Made by a program: the position numbers and the translations under genes. This document shows positions 1 through 8,792 of a stretch of DNA of 64,000 bases, one piece after another. Position 1 is the first letter of the stretch. Every line of letters begins with the position of its first letter. The stretch comes from Victivallaceae bacterium (GTDB lineage Bacteria > Verrucomicrobiota > Lentisphaeria > Victivallales > Victivallaceae). The DNA lies in contig JAEDIJ010000005.1 of NCBI GenBank assembly GCA_016292515.1, forward strand, positions 22,918 to 86,917. Direction: 5' to 3'. The notes beneath the pieces are model-generated. The model made no database searches. It was not told the DNA's origin and worked only from the letters and a program-made list of their open reading frames with translations.

Positions 1-1
1 G

Positions 2-1651
2 GGCGATCTCATCGTGATGGGCGGCGGCCGTATCGGCAAGGACGGGATCCACGGCGCGACTTTTTCCAGTGAGGAGTTGCACAAGGGAAGCCCCGTTCAG
101 GCGGTTCAGATCGGCGACCCGATCACCCAGAAAAAACTCGGCGACTTCATGATCGAAGCGCGCAACCGCGGTCTTTACCGTTTCATCACCGACAACGGCG
201 CGGGCGGGCTTTCTTCCAGCGTCGGCGAAATGGCGGAAGTCACCAACGGCTGCCGCATCGATCTCGCCAAGGCACCGCTCAAATACGCCGGTCTTCAACC
301 GTGGGAGATCCTCGTTTCCGAGGCGCAGGAGCGGATGAGTTTCGCCGTGCCGCCGGAAAAACTCGCGGAATTTCAGGCTCTCGCCAAGGCGCGTGACGTC
401 GAAGTTTCCGTCCTCGGCGAATTTACCGACGACGGGATTTTCCACGTCCTGTACGACGGCAAGACCGTCGGCGCGTTGAGTATGAAATTTATGCACGAGG
501 GACTGCCCAAGATGCATTTGACCGCGACGTGGAAAGCGCCGCATTTCGACGACCCCGTTTACAGCGGCCGCGACCTCGCGGATGATCTCGTCAAGATGGT
601 CGGACGCATCAACATCGCCAGCGACGAGTATAAGGCGCGCCAGTACGACCACGAAGTCAAAGGTTTGAGCGTCATCAAACCGTACGTCGGCGTCTGCCGC
701 GACGTCGCTTCCGACGCGACGGTCACGATGATCGCGCCGCTCTCCACCGAGGGTATCGTGCTTTCGTCGGCGATTTTGCCGCGTTACAGCGACATCGACA
801 CCTACTGGATGACCGCTTCGAGCATCGACCTCGCGGTGCGCCGCATCCTCTCGGTCGGCGGTTCGATGAGCAAGATCGCCGGATTGGACAACTTCTGCTG
901 GCCCGACCCCGTCAAGAGCGAAAAGACTCCCGACGGCGAATACAAACTCGCCCAGCTGGTGCGCGCCAATCAGGCACTCTACGATTTCACCAAGAAATAC
1001 CGCGTCCCCTGCATTTCCGGCAAGGACTCGATGAAAAACGACAGCACCAAGGGCGGCCGCAAAATTTCGATCCCGCCGTCGCTGCTTTTCAGCGTGATCG
1101 CCAAAATGGACGACATCCGCTGCTCGCAGACGCTGGATTTCAAGCGGGAAGGCGACCTCGTTTACGTGCTCGGCACGACCAAAAAGGAACTCGGCGGTTC
1201 GGAATACTTCAATATGCTTGACGCCGTCGGCAACGACGTGCCCAAAGTCGATGCGGACGCCGCGCTCGCGCTCTACGGCAAAGTGATCGAAGCGACGAAA
1301 AATCATCTCGTCAACGCGCTGGCGACCCCCGGCCTCGGCGGTCTCGGCGTCACCTTTGCCAAAATGGCGATGGCGGGACGGCTCGGCGCGGCGATCGACC
1401 TCGCGGCGATCCCGCAGGAAAACTGCGGTGCCGCCGACGTGCTCTTTTCGGAATCCAACGCCCGTTTCGTGGCGACGATTTCCCCCGACAAGCGCGAGGC
1501 GTTTGAGAAACTCTTTGAGGATCAGCCGTGCGTCTGCGTCGGCAAAGTGACCGATGCGGCGAAACTGGAATTTTCCGGTATGGGCGCCGGATTTGAAGTT
1601 TCGTTGAACGATCTTCTTGCAAGTTACAAGGGGGCGCTTGATCAGATCTGA
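2..1651 (+). CDS. purL: Phosphoribosylformylglycinamidine synthase (PurL), 3' part
   Basis: Converts FGAR to FGAM with ATP and glutamine-derived ammonia in cytosolic purine synthesis. The reading frame is open to the left edge, so the N-terminus lies outside the window and the ATG at 14 is internal. Visible family signatures are GGRIGKDGIHGATF near the left edge, GAGGLSSSVGEMAE, and GKDSMKND in the C-terminal half. The protein stops after the AIRS-like C-terminal domain, and no class I glutaminase domain follows, so a separate PurQ-type subunit is expected elsewhere. The next gene, a sigma factor, starts 40 bp downstream on the same strand. The family assignment is secure. Only total length and domain fusion at the N-terminus are unknown. 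Confidence 0.95.
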   Translation, partial: GDLIVMGGGRIGKDGIHGATFSSEELHKGSPVQAVQIGDPITQKKLGDFMIEARNRGLYRFITDNGAGGLSSSVGEMAEVTNGCRIDLAKAPLKYAGLQPWEILVSEAQERMSFAVPPEKLAEFQALAKARDVEVSVLGEFTDDGIFHVLYDGKTVGALSMKFMHEGLPKMHLTATWKAPHFDDPVYSGRDLADDLVKMVGRINIASDEYKARQYDHEVKGLSVIKPYVGVCRDVASDATVTMIAPLSTEGIVLSSAILPRYSDIDTYWMTASSIDLAVRRILSVGGSMSKIAGLDNFCWPDPVKSEKTPDGEYKLAQLVRANQALYDFTKKYRVPCISGKDSMKNDSTKGGRKISIPPSLLFSVIAKMDDIRCSQTLDFKREGDLVYVLGTTKKELGGSEYFNMLDAVGNDVPKVDADAALALYGKVIEATKNHLVNALATPGLGGLGVTFAKMAMAGRLGAAIDLAAIPQENCGAADVLFSESNARFVATISPDKREAFEKLFEDQPCVCVGKVTDAAKLEFSGMGAGFEVSLNDLLASYKGALDQI

Positions 1652-1691
1652 ATCCCCCCGGCAGGCAACCTCAAATCACGGAGGTTCGACG

Positions 1692-2429
1692 ATGGAAAAG
1701 TGCGAGGATGAGCAACGCCAGAAATCCGATTTTCTGATTCGGGAAAATCTGCGGCTGGTGCTGAAAATCGCCAATGATTTCCTCGGTCGCGGCCTGCCGT
1801 GGGAGGATCTCGTTTCCGAGGGCAACCGCGGTCTCGTGACGGCGGCGAAGCGTTACGACCCCGCCAAGGGAGCGAAATTCAGCACTTACAGCGCCTGGTG
1901 GATCAAACAGGCGATCCGTCAGGCGATCGCCGAGCAGGTGCAGGCGGTTCGCGTGCCGATCGGAACGCAACAGCACTGGCAGCGGATCCGGCGTGCCGAA
2001 AAGGAATTGAGTTGCGATTTGCACCGCGCGCCCACCGATGAAGAACTGGCGAAAAAATGCCGCTTGTCTCTGGCGACGATCCGCCGTCTGCGTCACGCCC
2101 GCCGGCTGAATATGCAGTCGCTCAACGCCGCGTTTGATACCGATGACGAAAACGGCGCGGAGATCCTCGATTTCATCGCCGACGAGCGCACGCCCGCGCC
2201 CGACGAATTGCAGATCCGTCTTGAAGATATCGACGAGTTGCTGAAACTTTTATCGACGCTTTCCGAAAGGGAGCAGAGGATCCTGCGGCTCCGTTTCGGG
2301 CTCGACGGCGAGCCGATCCGCACCTTGGAGGAGGTCGGCGTCGCCATCGGATGTACCAACGAACGCGTCCGGCAGTTGCAGAATATCGCCCTGAAAAAAT
2401 TACAGTCGCGGATGAGCAAGGCAAAATGA
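1692..2429 (+). CDS. RNA polymerase sigma factor, short sigma-70 (RpoD/RpoS-like)
   Basis: A 245-residue sigma-70 factor. It has region 2 (ENLRLVLKIANDFLGRG, then KFSTYSAWWIKQAIRQAI), region 3 (VPIGTQQHWQRIRRAEKEL) and region 4 (SEREQRILRLRFGLDG, then ERVRQLQ). It lacks region 1.1 and the non-conserved insert of a primary factor, so a group 2 (RpoS-like) alternative factor is the better reading, although a very compact primary factor cannot be excluded. The ATG at 1692 is chosen because GGAGG lies at 1680-1684; the frame is open further upstream but only into the end of purL. The stop overlaps the next start (ATGA). It heads a run with the TtcA-like enzyme and McsAB. Confidence 0.9.
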   Translation: MEKCEDEQRQKSDFLIRENLRLVLKIANDFLGRGLPWEDLVSEGNRGLVTAAKRYDPAKGAKFSTYSAWWIKQAIRQAIAEQVQAVRVPIGTQQHWQRIRRAEKELSCDLHRAPTDEELAKKCRLSLATIRRLRHARRLNMQSLNAAFDTDDENGAEILDFIADERTPAPDELQIRLEDIDELLKLLSTLSEREQRILRLRFGLDGEPIRTLEEVGVAIGCTNERVRQLQNIALKKLQSRMSKAK

Positions 2430-3196
2430 TCTCCGACGCTCTGAAAAAAATTTACCGTCTCGCGGGGGAAGCGGTCGTCCGTTACCGGATGATCGCGCCC
2501 GGCGAACGCATCCTCGTCGCGCTTTCCGGCGGCAAGGACAGTTGCGTGATGCTCGACGTCCTCGCGCACCTGCGCGAAGTCGCTCCGATCGACTTCGAGA
2601 TCGTCGCGGCGACGTTCGACCCCGGTTATCCGGAGTTCGACGCGGCGTGCGCCGGAAATTTCTGCCGCCGTTACGGTGTCGCGCATCACATCGTCAAGTG
2701 CGACGTCGATGCCATCATCAAAGAAAAAGAGTGGCAGAACGCGCCGTGCGTCCTTTGTTCGCGGCTCCGGCGCGGGCATTTGTACAAACTTGCGCACGAA
2801 TTGTCGTGTGACGCGTTGAGTTTGGGGCAGCACCTCGACGATGCCGTCACCTCGTTTTGGATGAGCCTCTGCCGCGGGCAGGGATTGACGTCGATGGCGC
2901 CCGTCGTGCCGCCTAAAAGCGTGGCGGCGGTGCGCGTCATCCGCCCGCTGATCCTCGCCCCCGAAGCGGCGGTCGCGGCGGCGGCGGCGGAATTGGCTTT
3001 GCCCGACGGCGGGCACTGTCCTTTTGAGGAGCAGTTGCGCGGCGGCGACCGGCATTATTTCCGTTCGCTGATCGATACGCTCGCGGAGCGGATCCCCGAC
3101 GTGCGCGCCAACATATTGCGCTCTTTTGCGCATATCGAACCCGACCACCTCGCCGGAGGTAATGTCGTACATAAGGAGTATGAAGATGCTTTGTGA
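2426..3196 (+). CDS. TtcA-family PP-loop tRNA-thiolating enzyme
   Basis: A 256-residue ATP-pyrophosphatase with the PP-loop SGGKDSCVMLDVL near residue 35 and a mid-protein PCVLCSRLRRG Cys pair of the kind that holds the Fe-S cluster in TtcA. The family thiolates cytidine 32 of tRNA using a cysteine-desulfurase sulfur source. A second conserved-looking Cys lies in GGHCPFEE near the C-terminus. The start at 2426 gives a 4-bp ATGA overlap with the sigma factor, and the end overlaps mcsA by 11 bp, so the genes are translationally coupled. TtcA is the best match. Related TtuA/CTU1-type proteins carry extra zinc fingers that are missing here. Confidence 0.8.
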   Translation: MISDALKKIYRLAGEAVVRYRMIAPGERILVALSGGKDSCVMLDVLAHLREVAPIDFEIVAATFDPGYPEFDAACAGNFCRRYGVAHHIVKCDVDAIIKEKEWQNAPCVLCSRLRRGHLYKLAHELSCDALSLGQHLDDAVTSFWMSLCRGQGLTSMAPVVPPKSVAAVRVIRPLILAPEAAVAAAAAELALPDGGHCPFEEQLRGGDRHYFRSLIDTLAERIPDVRANILRSFAHIEPDHLAGGNVVHKEYEDAL

Positions 3197-3773
3197 CCGA
3201 TGCAAAAAAAATGAAGCGACGATCCACATTGAGACGATCCACAACGGCAAGCGCGTCAAGACCAACTTGTGCGCCGAATGCGCCAAGCACGAGGAAGCGC
3301 AAGGCGCGCTCGCCGCGCTCGGCTTCAATCTCGCCGAAGTGCTTTTTCAGAAAATGACGGGCAACGCTCCCGGCGGCGCGGAAAAGGAAAAGGACGCACC
3401 GGGGAGCGACATCGTCTGCCCCGTCTGCCAGTGGACGCTCGAAAAGATCAAAGCCCACAACGGTCAGCTCGGCTGTCCCCAATGCTACCAAAGTTTCGCG
3501 CCGCTGATCGAGGACGTGATCTCCAAGGTGCAAAAAGGCAAACTTCACGTCGGCAAGCGTCCGGGCGTCATCCGCGCCGATCGGGGTGCCGACGAACTCA
3601 AATTGCGGAAACTTAAAAACCTTCTGTCGGAACTCGTCCGCCGCGAGGAGTACGAGGATGCCGCCCGCTGTCGCGACGACATCCGCCGTTTGGAGGAAAA
3701 AATGGCGAAGCCCGCCAAAAAGTCCGCCGCGAAGCCGAAACGGAATGTCAAGGCGAAAAAGGAGGAAAAGTGA
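3186..3773 (+). CDS. mcsA: McsA-like zinc-finger/UVR protein, activator of the arginine kinase
   Basis: A 195-residue protein with four CxxC pairs (CDRC, CAEC, CPVC, CPQC) and a C-terminal UVR motif (LVRREEYEDAARCRDDIR), which is the architecture of McsA, the activator of the McsB protein-arginine kinase. A very basic Lys-rich tail follows. Start 3186 is chosen over the ATG at 3180 because AGGAG (3174-3178) is only one base from 3180 but seven from 3186. The stop is fused to the mcsB start (TGATG). In Firmicutes McsA-McsB mark misfolded proteins for ClpCP and inactivate CtsR. Neither clpC nor ctsR is adjacent here. Confidence 0.9.
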   Translation: MLCDRCKKNEATIHIETIHNGKRVKTNLCAECAKHEEAQGALAALGFNLAEVLFQKMTGNAPGGAEKEKDAPGSDIVCPVCQWTLEKIKAHNGQLGCPQCYQSFAPLIEDVISKVQKGKLHVGKRPGVIRADRGADELKLRKLKNLLSELVRREEYEDAARCRDDIRRLEEKMAKPAKKSAAKPKRNVKAKKEEK

Positions 3774-4840
3774 TGACTCCCGAAAAAAGCGTCGATTTCC
3801 TTTTGGAAAATCAGGCGAGTTTTCTCGCTTTGGCGGATGCCGGATGCGACATCGCCGTTTCCAGCCGGATCCGGCTCGCCCGCAACCTTGCGGGGACGCC
3901 TTTCCCGAGTTCCGCCGATGCCGACTGCCGCCGCGTCGTTGCCGACCGCGTCGTTTCCGCCGCCAACAGCCGCAGTTTCGGCGGGAAACTCCATCTTTTT
4001 GAAATGGAAAATCTCCCTCCGCTTGACCGCGAGATCCTCTTTGAACGCCATCTCGCCAGCCGCGAATTCATCGACCGTCCGCAGGGAGCCGCGCTCCTCG
4101 TCCGCGAAGATGAAAGACTTTCTCTGATGATCAACGAGGAGGATCACTTGCGCTTGCAGGCGATCTCCCCCGGATTCTGTCTGCGCGAATTGTTTTCTTC
4201 GGCGAGCCTCATCGACGACCGTCTGGCGAAAAAACTTGATTTCGCCTTTGACAAAAAACTCGGCTACCTGACAAGTTGCCCCACCAACGTCGGCACGGGA
4301 ATGCGCGCTTCGGTGATGCTCCACTTGCCCGCGCTGACCCTTTCCGGGCGCATCGGCGCGACGATCCAGGGGATCAACAAACTCAATCTCGCCGTCCGCG
4401 GAATGAATGGCGAGGGGAGCGACAACCGCGGTAATTTCTATCAGGTTTCCAATCAGTCCACCCTCGGCGAAAGCGAGGAGGAGATCATCGAGCGTTTTTC
4501 CGCCGTGATCGACCAGTTGATCAACTTCGAGCGCAACGCGCGGATCCAGTTGCTCGAAAAAGACCGCTACGGCTGGCTCGATTTCGTCGGGCGCAGTTTC
4601 GGGATGTTGCGCTACGCCTACAAGTTGACCGGAAACGACGCGCTCAATTATCTTTCCGGCTTGCGCGCGGGCGTCGATATGAAACTCTTTGACCGCCTCG
4701 ACTGCGCGACGGTCAACGCCTTGTGGCTTTCCATCCAGAACGCCCATTTGCAGAAATTGACCGGACATATTTTAACGGGCAACGACCGCGACATCCAGCG
4801 CGCCGCGCTCTGCCGCGAAAAACTGCGTACCGGCGCGTAG
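3773..4840 (+). CDS. mcsB: Protein-arginine kinase McsB
   Basis: A phosphagen-kinase-fold enzyme that phosphorylates arginine residues in proteins. Visible motifs are VSSRIRLARN near the N-terminus (ATP-binding Arg cluster), INEEDHLRLQ (substrate loop) and CPTNVGTGMRAS (the catalytic-Cys region). The 355-residue length fits bacterial McsB and lacks the N-terminal helical domain of creatine kinases. ATG 3773 is preferred to GTG 3770 because GGAGG at 3761-3765 then has a 7-bp spacing. It is directly coupled to mcsA. It converges with dinG with only 3 bp between the two stop codons. Confidence 0.93.
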   Translation: MTPEKSVDFLLENQASFLALADAGCDIAVSSRIRLARNLAGTPFPSSADADCRRVVADRVVSAANSRSFGGKLHLFEMENLPPLDREILFERHLASREFIDRPQGAALLVREDERLSLMINEEDHLRLQAISPGFCLRELFSSASLIDDRLAKKLDFAFDKKLGYLTSCPTNVGTGMRASVMLHLPALTLSGRIGATIQGINKLNLAVRGMNGEGSDNRGNFYQVSNQSTLGESEEEIIERFSAVIDQLINFERNARIQLLEKDRYGWLDFVGRSFGMLRYAYKLTGNDALNYLSGLRAGVDMKLFDRLDCATVNALWLSIQNAHLQKLTGHILTGNDRDIQRAALCREKLRTGA

Positions 4841-4843
4841 GCG

Positions 4844-6892
4844 TTACTCTATGATCTCCAAGGGATAGGGGATCGATTCCAGAAACGCCCGTCCATAACT
4901 TTTGGTCAGCAACCGCGGGTCGAGGCAGGTGATGATCCCACGGTCGGTGCGGCGGCGGATCAGCCTGCCGACGCCCTGCCGGAATTTGAGGACGGCTTCC
5001 GGCAGATTGTACTCCCCGAAAGGACTTTTGCCCTGCTGACGGATGCGGTCGATGCGCGCCGCGATCAGCGGATGGCTGGGGACGGCAAAAGGCAGTTTGG
5101 TGACGATCACCTGACTCAACGCTTCGCCCGGCACATCGACCCCCGTCCAGAAACTGTCGGTGCCGAAAAGGACGGAGTTGACATCGCGTTTGAATTCCCG
5201 CAACATCTGATAACGGGTGAGTTCCCCGCCTTGGACGAGCAGTTGCCAGTTGCGTTCGGCAAATTCGCCGCGGAGCGCGTCGGCACAGCGGCGCATCTGC
5301 TGATAACTGGTGAAAAGGACGAAACTTTTGCCGTCGGTTTCGGCGATGAGTTTTGGCAGTATTTCGATCAGCGCGTCGGCAAATTCCGGCGTCGAGGGAT
5401 CGGGAAAGCGGCGCACCGCGCGGAAACGCGCCTGACTTGCCGCAAAGGGGGAGTCGAGCCGGAGCGATTCGCCGTTGGTGAAGCCGGAGCGCGAAAAGTA
5501 GTAGTCAAAGTGCTTGCGGACGGTCAGCGTCGCACTGCACAGAATAACGGGAAAGTCCTGATTGAAAAGGATTTCGCCCAATACATCGGCGATGTTGAGC
5601 GGCGTTCCGTGGAGCGAGATCTGCGCGCGGTCGTTCTCCGCATAATAGACCGTATCGGGCAGCCGCCGGGTGCGAAAAGCGTCGACGGCGTCGATGATCT
5701 CGCGGCAGCGGTTGACCGCGCTTTCCAACTCCGTGCGGAGACTCGGCTCCTCCTCCTTTTGGACGACGGCCGAGAGGTCTTCGATCAGCGCGCTCAACTG
5801 CGTCTGAAAATTCGGACTGTCGTCGATCGGACGGTTGACGGCAAGCGCGCTTTCATGGCACTGTTGAAGCAAATTTTCATAGGGGGCGAACCAGCCGTAG
5901 GCTTCGTCGCGGCAACTGGCGACGGCGGCGCGGAGCGCGGGATTGATGCCGTTGCGGACGAGGAGTCCGCGGATGTTTTCGGGATTGTAAAGTTTGTTGA
6001 GGGCGTGCAACACGCCGACTTTGGAAATATGAAGCCCTAAATGTTCGGCGGCATTGTCCTCCAAGGTGTGCGCTTCGTCGATCAGTACGGCGCCGTAGTT
6101 GGGCAGAAGCGTCCCCGCCGTCCCTTCGCCGCAACGCATCGCGAGATCGGTGAAAAAGAGCGCGTGATTGGCGACGACGATGTCCGCTTCCTCCCATTTG
6201 CGTCGCGCGCGCATATAGGCGCACTCACGGAAAAATTCGCACTTGCCGCCGAGGCAGTTGCCGACTTCGCAGCAGACGAGATCCCACGTCGCGGAATCGA
6301 CGCGGAAGTCGGGATTGTCGCGTTCGCCGCTTGCGCCGTTTTCGAGCGCGGAAGTGATCTTCGCGATGTCGCCGACAAGGGAAGGCAACGGCAGAAGCGC
6401 GTCGCGTTGCTCTCCCGTAAGAAGTGCGAAACGCCTGCGGCACAAGTAGTTGCGGCGACCTTTGGCGAGCGCGGCTTTGATCGGGATGCCCATCACTTCG
6501 CTCAAAAAGGGAATGTCCTTTTCGATCAACTGCTCCTGCAAATGGATCGTTTCCGTCGTGATCAGCGCACAGCGGCCCGCGAGGCGGGCGCGTTCAAAAA
6601 GCGGGACTAAATAGGCGAAACTCTTGCCGACGCCGGTCGGCGCCTCGATACAACAGTTGGAGCCTTTGGCGAGCGCGCGGGAGATCGCGAGCGCCATTTC
6701 CAGTTGCTGGGGACGTTCCTCGCCGTCCGGCATCGCGCTCTGCAACGGGCCGCCGGGGGAAAAAAAGGTGCGGCACCCCTCCTCCAAAGTCGAAATGTCG
6801 GGGCGTTCGTCGACCTCGTACTCGACTTCGCAATCCGCGATGTCGAAGTCGGCGGCGAAGTCGTCGACGGGGAAATCAGTCTCGTCCATCAT
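4844..6892 (-). CDS. dinG: DinG-family Fe-S ATP-dependent DNA helicase
   Basis: A superfamily 2, XPD/DinG-like helicase of about 682 residues. It has Walker A EAPTGVGKSFAYLVP, four Cys in the expected Fe-S spacing (CEVGNC, GKCEF, RECAY), the DEAH box LIDEAHTLEDNA, and the C-terminal motifs GTDSFWTGVDVPGE and GVGRLIRRRTDRG. It acts in unwinding R-loops or damage-related DNA structures. The start is placed at 6892 (tandem ATGATG), 8 bp after the stop of the upstream zinc-ribbon gene; a longer reading would run back into that gene. The N-terminal 50 residues are very acidic, which is atypical of E. coli DinG. Confidence 0.9.
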   Translation of the reverse strand: MMDETDFPVDDFAADFDIADCEVEYEVDERPDISTLEEGCRTFFSPGGPLQSAMPDGEERPQQLEMALAISRALAKGSNCCIEAPTGVGKSFAYLVPLFERARLAGRCALITTETIHLQEQLIEKDIPFLSEVMGIPIKAALAKGRRNYLCRRRFALLTGEQRDALLPLPSLVGDIAKITSALENGASGERDNPDFRVDSATWDLVCCEVGNCLGGKCEFFRECAYMRARRKWEEADIVVANHALFFTDLAMRCGEGTAGTLLPNYGAVLIDEAHTLEDNAAEHLGLHISKVGVLHALNKLYNPENIRGLLVRNGINPALRAAVASCRDEAYGWFAPYENLLQQCHESALAVNRPIDDSPNFQTQLSALIEDLSAVVQKEEEPSLRTELESAVNRCREIIDAVDAFRTRRLPDTVYYAENDRAQISLHGTPLNIADVLGEILFNQDFPVILCSATLTVRKHFDYYFSRSGFTNGESLRLDSPFAASQARFRAVRRFPDPSTPEFADALIEILPKLIAETDGKSFVLFTSYQQMRRCADALRGEFAERNWQLLVQGGELTRYQMLREFKRDVNSVLFGTDSFWTGVDVPGEALSQVIVTKLPFAVPSHPLIAARIDRIRQQGKSPFGEYNLPEAVLKFRQGVGRLIRRRTDRGIITCLDPRLLTKSYGRAFLESIPYPLEIIE

Positions 6893-6900
6893 CGGAAAAC

Positions 6901-7620
6901 TTAAAGTTCGACGCGCTTCGGATCGTAGAGCATGCCCTGGCAGTTGTCGCACTCGACGACTTCGCCCTTTTGGAGCTGATTGAGCGTCTGGGCGGTGACG
7001 CGCATATGACAGCGCGTGCAGATGCCGTTTTCGACCGCGCAGACGGGAGCGCCCGACTCCGGCTTTTTCATCAGTGCCTCGTAGCGGCGCAGGACGTCGG
7101 GAATGATACCGTTGACCTTGGAGGGACGTTCTTTTGTCAGCGTCTCCACTTCCTTTTTGAGCGTGTCGCCAAAGGCGACGACGTCGTCGAAATCGGCTTT
7201 GACCATTTTGAGCGCGGCGGCGTTTTCCCGTTTGATGCGGTTGAATTCGCGCTTGGCGTTTTCCAGTTCGTCGAATTTGGCGAGGATCGCTTCCTCGATC
7301 TCGCCCGTCTTGCGCTTGTTGTCCTCGATCGTCGCGAGCATCGCCTGATATTCGGTATTTTTTTTGACCATCGCGGACTGCTGTTGCAGTTTGCGGTTGT
7401 CGTCGTCGAGTTTCTTGATGTCGGACTCGCCCGCTTTGATTTCAAGTTCGATTTTTTTCACGCGGCTGGCGGCATCGTCGACCGCTTTGAGCAGGGCGTC
7501 GCGTTTGCCGAGGAGTTCCGTGAGGTCGCCGCGAAGAGAATTTTGTTTCTGTTTGTCGGTGAAAATGCGCAGGTCGCATTTCTGCAATTCGAGAAGTTTG
7601 CCGAGCCAGGGGTGTGCCAT
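6901..7620 (-). CDS. Coiled-coil protein with C4 zinc ribbon (DUF164/CdsZ type)
   Basis: A 239-residue protein whose first 160 residues are almost entirely charged, heptad-like helix. It ends in a zinc ribbon with CTRC and CDNC pairs followed by LYDPKRVEL. This is the layout of the widespread C4-type zinc-ribbon family that includes chlamydial CT398/CdsZ. The molecular role is not established for most members. In chlamydiae it has been linked to sigma-54 and secretion-component binding. AGGAG lies about 10 bp before the ATG. It sits between ruvB (12-bp gap) and dinG (8-bp gap), so it is probably cotranscribed with both. Confidence 0.85.
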   Translation of the reverse strand: MAHPWLGKLLELQKCDLRIFTDKQKQNSLRGDLTELLGKRDALLKAVDDAASRVKKIELEIKAGESDIKKLDDDNRKLQQQSAMVKKNTEYQAMLATIEDNKRKTGEIEEAILAKFDELENAKREFNRIKRENAAALKMVKADFDDVVAFGDTLKKEVETLTKERPSKVNGIIPDVLRRYEALMKKPESGAPVCAVENGICTRCHMRVTAQTLNQLQKGEVVECDNCQGMLYDPKRVEL

Positions 7621-7632
7621 CGTGAAGATCTC

Positions 7633-8649
7633 CTAAAATAATTCGTTGCTGTCGGTCGCGCGGTCGAGACCGAGTTTCTGCCACGCCTTGGGAGTGGCGA
7701 CGCGCCCTTTGGGGGTGCGCACGAGATAACCGCGCTGAATGAGAAAGGGTTCGTAGACTTCCTCGATCGAGTCCTCCTCCTCGCCGACCGACACCGCGAT
7801 GTTTTTCAGCCCGACGGGGCCGCCGCGGAAGTTGGCGATGATGACTTCGAGGATGCGCAAGTCCATATCGTCCAGACCGTCGCTGTCGATTTGGAGCATC
7901 TGCAACGCGTCGGAAGCGACTTTGCCCGTGATCTTTTTGTCGGCGCGCACCTGCGCGTAATCGCGGGCGCGGCGCAAAAGATTGTTGGCGATGCGCGGCG
8001 TGCCGCGGCAGCGTCCGGCGATCTCCAATGCGCCCTCGTCGTCGAGTTCGACGTCGAGCAGATTCGCCGAGCGGCGCAGAATTTTGCAGAGGCTTTCCGT
8101 TTCGTAGTAGTCGAGCCGGATATTCAAGCCGAAACGCGCGCGCAACGGCGACGAGAGCATTCCCTGCCGCGTCGTCGCGCCGATCAACGTGAAGCGGGGA
8201 ATGTTGAGACGCACCGAACGCGCCCCCGCGCCCTGTTCCAGCATGATGTCGATGAAAAAATCCTCCATCGCGCTGTAAAGGTACTCCTCGACGGCGGTGC
8301 TGAGGCGGTGGATCTCGTCGATGAAAAGCACGTCGCCCGGTTCAAGGGAGGTGAGCAATCCCGCGAGATCGCCCGGTTTCTCGATCGCGGGGCCGCTCGA
8401 ACTTTTGAGATGGGTGCCGCGCTCATTGGCGATGATGTAGGCGAGCGTCGTCTTGCCCAGTCCCGGCGGGCCGCTCAAAAGGATGTGATCGAGTGCTTCG
8501 TCGCGTTCGCGGGCGGCGCGCACAAAAAGTTCCAGTTGCTCCTTGACGCGCTGCTGTCCGGGAAATTCGGCAAAGGTGGGAGGACGGAGCGAGTTTTCGC
8601 GCGCCGGGTCGCGTTTGTTCAGGGAAGAAGTGATAAATCTTTCAGTCAT
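7633..8649 (-). CDS. ruvB: Holliday junction branch-migration ATPase RuvB
   Basis: A 338-residue AAA+ motor that drives branch migration with RuvA. Walker A is [12 protein letters not shown], Walker [11 protein letters not shown], and sensor 1 is in [20 protein letters not shown]. The C-terminal winged helix contains [20 protein letters not shown]. Length and motifs match the family throughout. It is the first gene of the leftward ruvB / zinc-ribbon / dinG run. ruvA and ruvC are not in the window. Confidence 0.97.
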   Translation of the reverse strand: MTERFITSSLNKRDPARENSLRPPTFAEFPGQQRVKEQLELFVRAARERDEALDHILLSGPPGLGKTTLAYIIANERGTHLKSSSGPAIEKPGDLAGLLTSLEPGDVLFIDEIHRLSTAVEEYLYSAMEDFFIDIMLEQGAGARSVRLNIPRFTLIGATTRQGMLSSPLRARFGLNIRLDYYETESLCKILRRSANLLDVELDDEGALEIAGRCRGTPRIANNLLRRARDYAQVRADKKITGKVASDALQMLQIDSDGLDDMDLRILEVIIANFRGGPVGLKNIAVSVGEEEDSIEEVYEPFLIQRGYLVRTPKGRVATPKAWQKLGLDRATDSNELF

Positions 8650-8688
8650 CTTCGTTTCGTTCTTGCTTTTAAGAGGTCTGTGTGTTAC

Positions 8689-8718
8689 TTTATATCATTG
8701 CGAATGACATCAAATCAA
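8689..8718 (-). promoter_or_regulatory. Candidate sigma-70 promoter for ruvB
   Basis: Reading leftward: TTGATT, 18-bp spacer, TATAAA, about 40 bp before the ruvB start. It lies in the AT-rich divergent space between ruvB and transketolase. No equally clear rightward promoter was seen there. Confidence 0.5.
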
Positions 8719-8792
8719 TTGCTCTATATAAAAGATAGCGCAAAACTTGCAATTTACCAGTTGTAAAACTGAAAAAATCGAAAGGATATGAG

